Assembly (NCBI GenBank): GCA_964370985.1
Contig: CAYJLE010000031.1
Location: 1 to 37,510, forward strand
Source of the DNA: JAHDVS01 sp964370985
GTDB lineage: Bacteria; Actinomycetota; Thermoleophilia; Gaiellales; Gaiellaceae
Direction of reading: 5' to 3'
Length of the DNA stretch: 37,510 nucleotides
This document shows, piece by piece, positions 16,363 to 24,682 of the stretch. Below the pieces are notes generated by a model. The model did no database searches. It worked only from the letters and a program-made list of their open reading frames with translations, and was not told the origin of the DNA. The stretch's first letter is position 1; each line of letters opens with the position of its first letter. The position numbers were made by a program, and so were the translations under genes.

Positions 16363-17181
16363 CTAATGCGCCTCCCTCGGGGTCTCCGAATCGGCCTCCC
16401 ACTCCGACCACGAGCCGTCGTAGACGCGCACGTTGTCGTGGCCGAGCGTGCGCAGCGCCGCGTAGGCCCACGCCGCCGAGACGCCACCACCGCAGTAGAG
16501 GACCGCAGGCTGGTCGAGCAGGATCCCGGCTTCGGCCGTGAGCCGCTCGAGCTCCTCGGCGGGTCGGAGCGTCCCGTCGGGCCCGACGAGCGACGGCGCG
16601 GGGAACCGCCCGGCGCCCGGGATGTGGGCGCCGGCGGCCTCCCAGGTCTCGTCCATCCGGCAGTCGAGCAGCGCGACCGGCCGCCCGAGGATCGAGAGCA
16701 TGTCCTCCTTCGTCGCCCTCAGCCCCGTGACGGGCTGCGGCGTGAACGTCGCGGGCGTGGCCGGCGCGGCCGGCCCGGCCTCGACCGGGCGTTCCTCCCG
16801 CTGCCACTTCGCGAAGCTCCCGTCGAGGACGCGAACGTTCTCGAACCCGTAGACGTGCAGGCACCATGCGAGCCGCCCGGCCATGAAGATGACGCCGTCG
16901 TCGTAGGCGACGACGCGCGTACCGTCGCCGATCCCGGCCCGCTCCATCGACTCCCGGAAGCGCTCGGGCGGGGCGATCTGGCCGAGGATCGGATCGTCCG
17001 GGTCGGAGAGGTCGCGGTACCAGTGCAGATAGGTGGCGCCCCGGATGTGCGCCCGCTCGAACGCGCGCTCGCCCTCGTCGGGATCGGCGAGCGACCAGCG
17101 GACATCCACGAAACGCACGGCCGGGTCATCGAGCAGCCGGGCTGCCTCCTCCGTCGAGACGAGCAGGTCGCCGCGCCTCAT
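16363..17181 (-). CDS. Tandem-rhodanese sulfurtransferase (thiosulfate/3-mercaptopyruvate type)
   Basis: A 272-residue two-domain rhodanese. The N-terminal, inactive domain (~5-130) contains VRFVDVRWSL and HIRGATYLHWYRDLSD; the C-terminal domain (~155-265) carries the active-site loop YCGGGVSAAW with Cys230, which takes up the sulfane sulfur. The loop CGGGVS fits the thiosulfate/mercaptopyruvate group but not exactly either CRKGVT or CGSGVT. The ATG overlaps the stop of the metallo-beta-lactamase-fold gene by four bases (ATGA), so it is the last gene of the operon led by the molybdenum hydroxylase. Sulfur delivery to the cyanolysable sulfido ligand of that enzyme would be a natural job here, but this is inference. 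Confidence 0.9.
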   Translation of the reverse strand: MRRGDLLVSTEEAARLLDDPAVRFVDVRWSLADPDEGERAFERAHIRGATYLHWYRDLSDPDDPILGQIAPPERFRESMERAGIGDGTRVVAYDDGVIFMAGRLAWCLHVYGFENVRVLDGSFAKWQREERPVEAGPAAPATPATFTPQPVTGLRATKEDMLSILGRPVALLDCRMDETWEAAGAHIPGAGRFPAPSLVGPDGTLRPAEELERLTAEAGILLDQPAVLYCGGGVSAAWAYAALRTLGHDNVRVYDGSWSEWEADSETPREAH

Positions 17182-17960
17182 CCGAGCGTCCCCATCGTCA
17201 GTACGGCGTCGTCGTGGAACGGCAGCACCTTGTCCTTGCCGACGTCGAGCAGCCGCAGCATCGAGTCGTAGCAGAGGATCGGATCCATGTGCATGCCCGG
17301 GGGAATCACCGTGTACGTACCCTTCGCGAGCACCTCCTCGGGCGGGTAGAAGTTGTCGCGGATCGTGCACATCCCGGCGATTACGTAGGTGCCGGCGGCG
17401 GTATCGACGGCGACCGACTGCCCGCCGGGGCTGTGCCCCGGGCTGAACAGGCAGCGCACGCCGTTCGCCACCTCGTGGTCGCCCTCGACGAACTCGACGT
17501 TCAGGCGGCCGATCGCCTCGTAGTGCTCCTTCGGCGCGTACGTGGACTTGAACAGCGGATGTACCGGGATCTTCTGCCATTCGGCCCGCTGGATCAGGAT
17601 CCGCGACTTCGTGAACTTCGTCGTGTTCATGCAGTGGTCCCAGTCGAGGTGGGTCTGCACGAACGTGTCGACGTCGTCGAAGCCGAGTCCCTGCTCGGCG
17701 AAGCAGTCCTCGAGCGGCTTCACGTCGACGACGTCCTGGAACGTCTCGCCGGCCAGCATCAGGGGCCCCTCGCCGCGGATCCGCGTGCGGTAGTCGCCGG
17801 CGCTGCAGCCCGCGTCGACGAGGATCACGCGGCCCTCGCCGCGCAGGAGCCAGGCGACGTACGGGATGTCGACTTTCTCGCCGAAGTTGTGCATGTAGGT
17901 GAACCGGCTCTTCTCGCGCTGCGGGCCGATAGCAACGACCATCGGGGTGATCGTGTACAC
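17178..17960 (-). CDS. Metallo-beta-lactamase-fold hydrolase, lactonase-like
   Basis: A 260-residue MBL-fold protein similar in layout to N-acyl homoserine lactonases (AiiA/AttM group). The metal motif is THLDWDHCMN (103-112): His104, Asp106, Asp108, His109, i.e. HxDxDH in place of HxHxDH. His176 (SPGHSPGG) and His249 (PFHDDAV) are present, but the usual bridging Asp after strand TYVIAG is not seen. It starts at GTG 17960 with GGGAGG a few bases before, 18 bp after the molybdenum hydroxylase stop. A lactone or thioester intermediate is a possible substrate; quorum-quenching should not be assumed. Confidence 0.85.
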   Translation of the reverse strand: MYTITPMVVAIGPQREKSRFTYMHNFGEKVDIPYVAWLLRGEGRVILVDAGCSAGDYRTRIRGEGPLMLAGETFQDVVDVKPLEDCFAEQGLGFDDVDTFVQTHLDWDHCMNTTKFTKSRILIQRAEWQKIPVHPLFKSTYAPKEHYEAIGRLNVEFVEGDHEVANGVRCLFSPGHSPGGQSVAVDTAAGTYVIAGMCTIRDNFYPPEEVLAKGTYTVIPPGMHMDPILCYDSMLRLLDVGKDKVLPFHDDAVLTMGTLG

Positions 17961-17978
17961 GTGGCGTCCCTCCCAGGC

Positions 17979-20351
17979 TCAGGATGTGGCTGACTGGATG
18001 ATGCCGAGAACCGCCTCGGGCGCGAGCGGCAAGCGGTCGACCTCGCCGCCGAACGGGGCGAGCGCGTCCGCCACCGCGCACGCGACCGCGGCGGGCGTCG
18101 CGACCAGGCCCGACTCGCCCATGCCCTTGATCCCGCCGGGCGTGAACGGCGACGGCGAGACGCAGTGCTCCACCTCGATCGGCGGCACCTCGGCCGCGGT
18201 CGGCAGCAGGTAGTCGAGGAACGTGCTGGCCTGCGGCTGGCCGTCGGCGTCGTAGACCACACGCTCGAGGAGTGCGCCCCCGATCCCCTGCGCGACGGCG
18301 CCGTGGATCTGGCCGTCCACGATCATGGGGTTCAGGATCGTGCCGCAGTCCTCGACGACGACCACGCGGCGCACGCGCACCGCGCCCGTCTCCGCGTCGA
18401 CCTCGACCACGCAGGCAACGACGCCGTTCGAGTAGGTGGCCCGCGGGTCGTGGAAGCGGGAGACGGCGAGGTCGGGCTCGGGCAACGCGGTGCGCACCTC
18501 GGGGCGGAAGTAGGCGGCCTCGGCGATCTCCCGCAGCGCGACCCGGCGGCTCGGCGCGTCGCGAAGCGCGACGCCGCCGTCCACCACTTCCAGATCCGCC
18601 GGGTCGGCCTCGAGCAGGAACCCGGCGATCCGCAGGGCACGGCCGCGCAGCTCCTCGAGCGCGCCGAGCACGGCCCCACCGAGCACGACCGCGGTGCGGC
18701 TTGCGCGTGTCCCCGGCAGCGAGATCGGCGAAGCGGCGGTGTCGTTCGCTCGCACGGTCACGTCCGCCGGATCGACGCCGAGCACGTCGGCGGCCAGCTG
18801 CGCGAGCACGGTAGCGTGGCCCTGCCCCTGCGACGGCGCCCCGATCGCGATCGCGACCTCGCCGGACGGCTCGATCGTCACGCGCGCGGCGTCATGGGAG
18901 ACGAGCACCCACCCCGACTGGCGCGAGCCCTCCGTGCCCCACCCGGTCGGCTCCACGTACGGGCTGATCCCGAGCCCCAGGTAGCGCCCGGCGCGGCGAC
19001 CGGCCGCCTGCTCGGCACGGAGCTCCTCGTAGCCGAGCAGCTCGAGCGTGCGCTCGAGCGCCTCCGTGTAGCTGCCCGAGTCGTAGAGCATGCCCGTGCA
19101 GGACTCGTAGGGGAACTCGTCCGGGCGCACGAGGTTTCGGCGGCGAAGCTCCGCCTGGTCAAGTCCGAGCTCGCGGGCGGCCCGGTCGATGAGGAGCTCG
19201 CGGGCACAGTGACCCGCGGTCCAGCCGACACCCCGGTAGGGCGCGATCGGGGACTTGTTCGTGAGCACCGCGATCACCTCGGTGGCGAGGTTGCGCAGCC
19301 GGTAGACGCCGGGCATCAGGCCGGCGGCGAGGTAGGGCTCGATCAGCGCGCTCGCGTTGTTGAACGAGTAGGCGCCCGCGTCGCCGACGATCCGGGCGCG
19401 GAGGCCGAGGAACGACCCGTCGGTGGCGAGAGCGAGCTCCGCCTCGATCGTCTGCTCCTTCGCGTGCGGCGCGGCGACGAGGTTCTCGAGCCGATCCTCG
19501 ACCCAGACGACCGGGCGGCCGAGCCGGCGTGCGGCCAGCGCGACCGCGACCTCCTCCGGGTGAATCGGGATCTTCTGGCCGAAGCCGCCGCCGACGTCCG
19601 GCGTGAGCACGCGGATCCTGGCTTCACCGATCCCGGTCGCCAGCGCGAGCCGCCTGCGCAGGAGGTGCGGCGACTGGGTCGAGCTCCAGAACGTGAGCTC
19701 CCCGGCCGCCTCGTCCCAGACGGCGGCGCAGCCCCGCGTCTCGAGCGGCGCCGCGACGTAGCGGTTGTGGTGGAACGAGATCCGCGAGACGTGAGCCGCC
19801 GCGGCGAAGGCGCCGTCCGGGTCGCCGTAGCGCCGCGACTCCCGGTAGACCGCGTTCGTGCCGAGCTCGGGATGCAGGAGCGGCGCGTCCGCGGCCAGCG
19901 CGGCCTCGGCGTCCGTGACGTGGGGAAGGCGCTCGTAAGCGACCTCCACGAGCTCGGCCCCGTCCTCGGCCTCGTAGCGGCTCGCGGCGGCCACGAGCAC
20001 GACCGCCTCGCCGGCGAAGCGAGCCCGGTCGGCGGCGAGGGCGTGCTGGGGCGTCTTGGCCAGCCCCTCGATCGGGAGCAGATCGACGAGCGGGACGTGG
20101 GGCAGGTCTGCGGCGGTCAGCACCGCGGCGACCCCCGGTACGGCCAGGGCGGCGCTCCCGTCCACGGAGAGCACGCGCGCGTGCGGATGGGGCGAGCGCA
20201 CGAAGCAGACTTCGAGTGCACCGGGCAGGCGGAGGTCATCCAGAAAACTCCCGCGGCCGAGCAGGAGGCGCCGGTCCTCGATCCGGCGCAACGGCCGGCC
20301 GGTCCAGCGTCCCGGAAGCGTCAGCGCGAGATCGGGGAGCGGCCCGGCCAC
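17979..20351 (-). CDS. Molybdenum hydroxylase large subunit (xanthine dehydrogenase/CoxL superfamily)
   Basis: A 790-residue molybdopterin-binding subunit. The N-terminal part (RIEDRRLLLGRGSFLDDL, 23-40) and GGGFGQK (254-260) are typical, with Gln226 in STQSPH near the cofactor, and the active-site Glu746 in GGIKGMGESG. The loop at APYRGVGWTAG differs from the AYXCSFR loop of true CO dehydrogenase, so CO is not the substrate. Such enzymes hydroxylate carbon next to nitrogen in purines, pyridines, quinolines or pyrimidines, or oxidise aldehydes. The FAD and 2Fe-2S subunits normally encoded alongside are absent in the window. GTG start; TATCGT lies eight bases upstream within a shared motif (20355-20369). 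It leads an operon with the MBL and rhodanese genes. Confidence 0.92.
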   Translation of the reverse strand: MAGPLPDLALTLPGRWTGRPLRRIEDRRLLLGRGSFLDDLRLPGALEVCFVRSPHPHARVLSVDGSAALAVPGVAAVLTAADLPHVPLVDLLPIEGLAKTPQHALAADRARFAGEAVVLVAAASRYEAEDGAELVEVAYERLPHVTDAEAALAADAPLLHPELGTNAVYRESRRYGDPDGAFAAAAHVSRISFHHNRYVAAPLETRGCAAVWDEAAGELTFWSSTQSPHLLRRRLALATGIGEARIRVLTPDVGGGFGQKIPIHPEEVAVALAARRLGRPVVWVEDRLENLVAAPHAKEQTIEAELALATDGSFLGLRARIVGDAGAYSFNNASALIEPYLAAGLMPGVYRLRNLATEVIAVLTNKSPIAPYRGVGWTAGHCARELLIDRAARELGLDQAELRRRNLVRPDEFPYESCTGMLYDSGSYTEALERTLELLGYEELRAEQAAGRRAGRYLGLGISPYVEPTGWGTEGSRQSGWVLVSHDAARVTIEPSGEVAIAIGAPSQGQGHATVLAQLAADVLGVDPADVTVRANDTAASPISLPGTRASRTAVVLGGAVLGALEELRGRALRIAGFLLEADPADLEVVDGGVALRDAPSRRVALREIAEAAYFRPEVRTALPEPDLAVSRFHDPRATYSNGVVACVVEVDAETGAVRVRRVVVVEDCGTILNPMIVDGQIHGAVAQGIGGALLERVVYDADGQPQASTFLDYLLPTAAEVPPIEVEHCVSPSPFTPGGIKGMGESGLVATPAAVACAVADALAPFGGEVDRLPLAPEAVLGIIQSATS

Positions 20352-20354
20352 GTT

Positions 20355-20369
20355 GAGATACGATATACG
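20355..20369. promoter_or_regulatory. GAGATACG motif, site A (divergent promoter)
   Basis: GAGATACGATATACG in the 23-bp gap between the divergent molybdenum hydroxylase and mutase genes. It differs by one base from site B before gntR. It also holds -10-like boxes for both strands: TACGAT (20359-20364) ten bases before the mutase GTG, and TATCGT (20360-20365, minus) eight bases before the hydroxylase GTG. It could be an operator, a two-way leaderless promoter, or both. Confidence 0.55.
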
Positions 20370-20374
20370 GAGCC

Positions 20375-22036
20375 GTGGCGAAGCTCGAGGACCGCTCCCT
20401 CGTCGAGGCCCGCGCCGAGCTCGAGCGGGCGCTCGCGCGCTGGCGCGAGGCGGCGGGCGAGCTGCCGGAGGCGGCGACGGACTCGGGCCTGCCCGTGGCG
20501 GGCGTCTACACGCCGCTCGACGTGGCCGAGGTTCACGCCGAGCTGCCCGGCGAGTACCCCTACACGCGGGGAATCCACCCGAGCATGTACCGGGGCCGGC
20601 TCTGGACGATGCGGCTGTATGCGGGGTGGGGCGGGCCCGAGGATACGAACGCGCGCTTCCGCTACCTGCTCGAGCAGGGGCAGACCGGCCTCTCGGTCGC
20701 CCTCGATCTCCCGACCCAGATGGGCCTCGACTCCGACCACCCGCTCGCGGCCGGCGAGGTGGGCAAGGTCGGCGTCGCGATCGACTCGCTCTCCGACCTC
20801 GAGCGGGTATTCGAGGGGATCCCGCTCGACCGGGTCTCGACGTCGTTCACGATCAACGCGACCGCCCCGATCCTGCTCGCGATGTACCAGGTCGTCGGCG
20901 AGCGGCAGGGCGTCGCGCCCGCGGAGCTGCGCGGCACGGTGCAGAACGACGTGCTCAAGGAGTTCCTCGCCCGCAAGACGTACATCTACCCGCCCGGGCC
21001 GTCGCTGCGGCTGGCCGCCGAGGTGATCGAGTACTCGTGCCGCAACCTACCGAGGCTGAACCCGATCTCGGTGTGCGGCTACCACATGCGCCAGGCCGGC
21101 TGCGACGCCGTCCAGGAGATCGCGTTCACGCTCGCGAACGCCTCGGCCTACGTGCGGGCCGTAATCGAACGGGGGCTCGACGTCGACGAGTTCGCGCCCC
21201 GCTTCTCGTTCAACGTGTCGACGATGCGCGACTTCTTCGAGGAGATCGCGAAGCACCGTGCGGCGAGGAGGCTGTGGGCGCGGATCATGCGCGAGCGGTT
21301 CGGCGCGCGCGATCCCCGCTCCTGGACGTTGCGGCTGTTCTCCGGCGGCGACGGGACGTCGCTGACCGGGGTCGAGCCGCTCAACAACGTCGCGCGGACG
21401 ACGCTCCAGACGCTCGCGATCGTGCTCTCCGGCGCGCAGGCGGTACACACCATGTCGTACGACGAGGCGCTCGCGCTCCCCTCGGAGGAGGCGGCGCTCG
21501 TCGCGCTGCGCACGCAGCAGATCGTCGCCTACGAGAGCGGCGCGGCGCGGACGGCCGACCCGCTCGGCGGCTCCTACTACCTGGAAGCTCTGACCGACGA
21601 GCTCGAGCGCCGGGCCGGCGCGCTGCTCGCCGAGGTCGAGAAGGAGGGCGTCCTGCGCGGGATCGAGGACGGGTCGCTCGAGCTCGCGATCGCCGAGGCC
21701 GCCTACCGTCAGGAGCGGGAGATCGAGAGCGGCGAGCGGGTCGTCGTCGGCCTCAACCGGTTTCGCGACGAGGGCGCGGGCGCCCAGGACGTCGAGGTGC
21801 TGTCCGTCCCGGACAGCGTCCGGGCCGGCCAGCTCGAGCGGCTCGCCGCCGTGCGCTCGACCCGGGACGGGGGACGCGTCGAGGTGTCCCTCGGAGCGGT
21901 GCGCGAGGCTGCGGCGTCCGAGCGCAGCACGATGCCCGCGATCCTCGAGGCGGTCAGGGCCCACGCCACGGTCGGGGAGATCGCGGGCGCGCTCGGCGAC
22001 GTGTTCGGCTACCACCAGGCGTCGACCGTCGTCTGA
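20375..22036 (+). CDS. Methylmalonyl-CoA mutase-type large subunit without B12 domain
   Basis: A 553-residue acyl-CoA mutase TIM-barrel subunit. It matches the archaeal/thermophile-type MCM alpha chain: YTRGIHPSMYRGRLWTMR (63-80), then SVALDLPTQMGLDSDHP, the substrate-contacting TYIYPPGPSLR (Arg212) and CGYHMRQAG (His237). Tyr72 in SMY, as in methylmalonyl-CoA mutases, favours methylmalonyl-/succinyl-CoA over 2-hydroxyisobutyryl-CoA, though RGIHP has His where RGIYP is commoner. The ~130-residue cobalamin-binding domain is absent and no separate B12 subunit lies in the window, so a partner must be encoded elsewhere. It starts at GTG 20375 without Shine-Dalgarno and overlaps the epimerase start (TGATG). 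Together with it, it would feed propionyl-CoA-derived carbon to succinyl-CoA. Confidence 0.9.
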   Translation: MAKLEDRSLVEARAELERALARWREAAGELPEAATDSGLPVAGVYTPLDVAEVHAELPGEYPYTRGIHPSMYRGRLWTMRLYAGWGGPEDTNARFRYLLEQGQTGLSVALDLPTQMGLDSDHPLAAGEVGKVGVAIDSLSDLERVFEGIPLDRVSTSFTINATAPILLAMYQVVGERQGVAPAELRGTVQNDVLKEFLARKTYIYPPGPSLRLAAEVIEYSCRNLPRLNPISVCGYHMRQAGCDAVQEIAFTLANASAYVRAVIERGLDVDEFAPRFSFNVSTMRDFFEEIAKHRAARRLWARIMRERFGARDPRSWTLRLFSGGDGTSLTGVEPLNNVARTTLQTLAIVLSGAQAVHTMSYDEALALPSEEAALVALRTQQIVAYESGAARTADPLGGSYYLEALTDELERRAGALLAEVEKEGVLRGIEDGSLELAIAEAAYRQEREIESGERVVVGLNRFRDEGAGAQDVEVLSVPDSVRAGQLERLAAVRSTRDGGRVEVSLGAVREAAASERSTMPAILEAVRAHATVGEIAGALGDVFGYHQASTVV

Positions 22037-22434
22037 TGGGCATCGTCTCCCTCGACCACGTCGGCATCGCGGCGCCGAGCGCAGAGCTGCCGCTCGCCCG
22101 GGCTCTCGGGGCGGGCGCGCTCGCACTGACCGAGATGCCAAGCGGCGTCGCGATCGCACGCTTCGGGCCGGGCGAGCGGCTCGAGGTCGTCACACCCGCC
22201 CGGGCGGGCAGCCCCATCGAGCGCTTTCTCGAGCGGCGCGGCCCGGGGCTCCACCACGTCGCCTTCGAGGTCGAGGGCGCGCTCGCGTCGGTGCTCGGGG
22301 GCCTGCGCGCCGCGGGGCTCGAGCCGGTCGGGTCGATCGAGCCGTCGTCGGACGGGCGCCCGTCGGTCTTCCTCCACCCCGGCTCGACGGGCGGCGTGCT
22401 CGTCGAGCTGGTCGAGGGGCCGAGGCGCGGGTGA
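22036..22434 (+). CDS. mce: Methylmalonyl-CoA epimerase (VOC family)
   Basis: A 132-residue vicinal-oxygen-chelate protein with two beta-alpha-beta-beta-beta modules. Likely metal ligands are His8 (LDHVGIA), Glu50 (ERLEVV, where Gln is common), His74 (LHHVAFEVE) and Glu124 (VLVELVEG). LHHVAFEV is close to the epimerase signature. It interconverts (S)- and (R)-methylmalonyl-CoA for the mutase. One-base overlap with the mutase stop and a four-base overlap with the CoA transferase show a tight operon. The position directly after a mutase makes this function more likely than a generic glyoxalase/dioxygenase assignment. Confidence 0.85.
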   Translation: MGIVSLDHVGIAAPSAELPLARALGAGALALTEMPSGVAIARFGPGERLEVVTPARAGSPIERFLERRGPGLHHVAFEVEGALASVLGGLRAAGLEPVGSIEPSSDGRPSVFLHPGSTGGVLVELVEGPRRG

Positions 22435-23576
22435 GCGCGGGCGGCTACCCGCTCGAGGGCGTCCGCGTCCTCGACCTGACCCAGTACGTCGCGGGGCCGT
22501 ACTGCACCCAGGTGCTGGCCGATCTCGGCGCGACCGTGCTGAAGGTCGAGCGGCCGGGTACGGGCGACGTCTACCGCCGCCAGGGGCCGGTGTTCCGGGA
22601 GGGCGAGAGCGCGAGCTTCCTGACCCTGAACCGCGGCAAGCGCTCGATCGAGCTCGACCTCGGCGACCCGGCCGGCCGCGAGCGCGTGCACGAGCTGCTC
22701 GCCGAGGCGGACGTGCTCGTCGAGAACATGCGCCCGGGGGCACTCGCGCGGCACGAGCTCGACTTCGCGGCGCTCGAGGCGCGCTACCCGCGGCTCGTCT
22801 ACTGCTCGATCTCGGCGTACGGGCAAGAGGGGCCGCTCGCGGGCGCGGGCGGCTACGACACGACGATCCAGGCCCTGTCCGGACTGATGGCGATGACCGG
22901 CCACCCGGGCGGTCCGCCAGCGAAGATCCCGGTGGCGGCGCTCGACTTCGGCAGCGCCCTCTACGGCGTGATCGGGATCCAGGCGGCGCTCGCGCAGCGT
23001 GAGCGCACGGGCCGCGGGCAGTGGGTGACGACGTCGCTGCTCGAGTGCGCGCTCGGCTGGCTCTCGATGCACGTGATCACGTACCTGCTCGGCGGCGAGG
23101 AGCCCGGGCCGGCCGGGTCGCGCAGCCCGTTCTTCTCCCCCTACGAGGCCTACCGGACGGCCGACGGCTACCTCGTCGTGGTCGGCACCGGCGGGCGCGA
23201 CGCCTGGGGCCAGCTCTGCCGCGTGCTCGGCCTCGAGCGGCTCGTCGGCGACCCCCGTTTCGCCGACAACGCGGACCGCGTCCGCAACGCGGAGGCCCTG
23301 CGGGAGGAGCTCGAGGCGGTGCTCGTCACGCGCCCGGGCGCCGACTGGGTCGGGCCGCTCGAGGCGGCCGGCGTCGCCTGCGCCCCCGTGCAGCGACTAC
23401 CCGAGGTGCTCGCGAGCGAGCAGGTCCACGCGCTGGGGCTGCTCGGGACGCTCGAGCACCCGGTCGCGGGCGAGATCCCCACGGTGCGCCTGCCGCTGAG
23501 CCTCTCGGACGCGCCCACGACCGCCGAGGCCCCGCCGCCCGCCCTGGGCGCCGACACGGCGCGCGGCTTCGCCTGA
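22431..23576 (+). CDS. CoA transferase family III (CaiB/BaiF)
   Basis: A 381-residue family III CoA transferase, usual length. The N-terminal signature LEGVRVLDLTQYVAGPYCTQVLADLGATVLKVE (split over 8-40) binds CoA. The catalytic aspartate that forms the acyl anhydride is Asp143 in GAGGYDTTIQALSG, and the small domain contains EAYRTADGYLVV (231 region) with VACAPVQRLPEV near the end. GTG start overlapping the epimerase stop (GTGA). It moves CoA between carboxylic acids; next to mutase and epimerase it may activate an acid using succinyl-CoA as donor. The acid acceptor cannot be told from sequence. Confidence 0.93.
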   Translation: MSAGGYPLEGVRVLDLTQYVAGPYCTQVLADLGATVLKVERPGTGDVYRRQGPVFREGESASFLTLNRGKRSIELDLGDPAGRERVHELLAEADVLVENMRPGALARHELDFAALEARYPRLVYCSISAYGQEGPLAGAGGYDTTIQALSGLMAMTGHPGGPPAKIPVAALDFGSALYGVIGIQAALAQRERTGRGQWVTTSLLECALGWLSMHVITYLLGGEEPGPAGSRSPFFSPYEAYRTADGYLVVVGTGGRDAWGQLCRVLGLERLVGDPRFADNADRVRNAEALREELEAVLVTRPGADWVGPLEAAGVACAPVQRLPEVLASEQVHALGLLGTLEHPVAGEIPTVRLPLSLSDAPTTAEAPPPALGADTARGFA

Positions 23577-23638
23577 GTCCCGGGAGCTCGGCAGCCGGAG
23601 TAGGATGGCGCCCGGCGTCACGTCGAGACGCACCGCCC

Positions 23639-24682
23639 ATGACCCACGCACCCGTTCAAGTTGCCGTCGTCGGCGCGGGGATCTGGGGCACGAACCACCT
23701 GCTCGCCCTCACGACCCATCCCCGCTGCACGGTGGCGCTCGTCTGCGATCGGGACGAGGATCGCGCCCGCCGCGCCGGGGAGCGCTTCGGCTGCGCCTGG
23801 ACGACGGCCCTGGACGACGTCGCCGCCAGCGACGTCGAGGCCGCGACGGTGGCCACGCCGGACCACCTCCACCGCGAGCCGGTCGTGACGCTGCTGCGCG
23901 CCGGCAAGCACGTGCTGGTCGAGAAGCCGCTCGCGACGAGCGTCGCGGACGGGCGGGCGATGGTGGCCGCCGCCGAGGAGTCGGGGCGACACCTGATGGT
24001 CGACTTCCACGCGCGCTGGCACCCCCTGTTCATGGGAGCGAAGAGCTACATGGAGGCCGGGGAGCTCGGCCCGCCGGTGATGGCCTACGCGCGGCTCTCG
24101 GACACGATCTGGGTGCCCACCGAGATGCTGCCGTGGAGCGGCCGCTCCGGCCCGGAGTGGTTCCTGTTTCCGCACACGATGGACGTGGTGCGCTGGCTCT
24201 TCTCGCGCGAGCCGGTCGAGGTCACCGCGAAGGGCCACCGCGGCGTGCTCGAACGGCGCGGCATCCCCTGCTGGGACGCGATCCAGGCGCTCGTCGAGTT
24301 CGAGGGAGGCGCCTTCTGCACGTTCGAGACGTCCTGGATCGTGCCGGAGAGCTACACGAGCGTCGTCGACAACCGGCTCTCGCTCTACGGCGAGCGCGGC
24401 GGCCTCGAGCTGCGAAACGAGCCGTCGCTCTGGGCCTTCACCGACCGGTTCCACACGCCGTTCTCGTCGGAGTCGGTGACCCGGTACGGCAAGGTCTGGG
24501 GCTTCCAGTACGAATCGATCCGCTACTTCGTCGACTGCGTCGCCGACGGGCTCACGCCGGAGGCGAGCGGCGCCGACGGGCTCGTGGTCACCGCGATGAT
24601 CGAGGCGACGCTCGCGTCGCTCGCCGAGCGGCGCCCGGTCGCGATCGCCGAGGTGCTCGGAGCATCCGAGGTGTCACGATGA
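23639..24682 (+). CDS. Gfo/Idh/MocA family oxidoreductase
   Basis: A 347-residue NAD(P)-dependent dehydrogenase. The Rossmann motif is VAVVGAGIWGTNH (8-20), and VLVEKPLAT carries the catalytic Glu95-Lys96-Pro97. The C-terminal domain has HTMDVVRWLF, with the conserved His-x-x-Asp. Members oxidise sugars, inositols or similar polyols. The ATG at 23639 is 62 bp after the CoA transferase, where TAGGAT at 23601-23606 could be a -10 box, so it may have its own promoter; there is no Shine-Dalgarno. The stop overlaps the SDR start (ATGA). Together these two would make successive oxidations of a sugar-like compound. Substrate unknown. Confidence 0.92.
   Translation: MTHAPVQVAVVGAGIWGTNHLLALTTHPRCTVALVCDRDEDRARRAGERFGCAWTTALDDVAASDVEAATVATPDHLHREPVVTLLRAGKHVLVEKPLATSVADGRAMVAAAEESGRHLMVDFHARWHPLFMGAKSYMEAGELGPPVMAYARLSDTIWVPTEMLPWSGRSGPEWFLFPHTMDVVRWLFSREPVEVTAKGHRGVLERRGIPCWDAIQALVEFEGGAFCTFETSWIVPESYTSVVDNRLSLYGERGGLELRNEPSLWAFTDRFHTPFSSESVTRYGKVWGFQYESIRYFVDCVADGLTPEASGADGLVVTAMIEATLASLAERRPVAIAEVLGASEVSR

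Noticed and set aside
17979..20351. Aerobic CO dehydrogenase large subunit (CoxL)
   Set aside because: The active-site loop AYXCSFR is replaced by APYRGVGWTAG, and coxM/coxS-like genes are missing.
18165..21026. A 953-codon plus-strand open frame opposite the molybdenum hydroxylase
   Set aside because: No motif, composition typical of antisense shadow, and it would overlap two well-supported genes on both strands.
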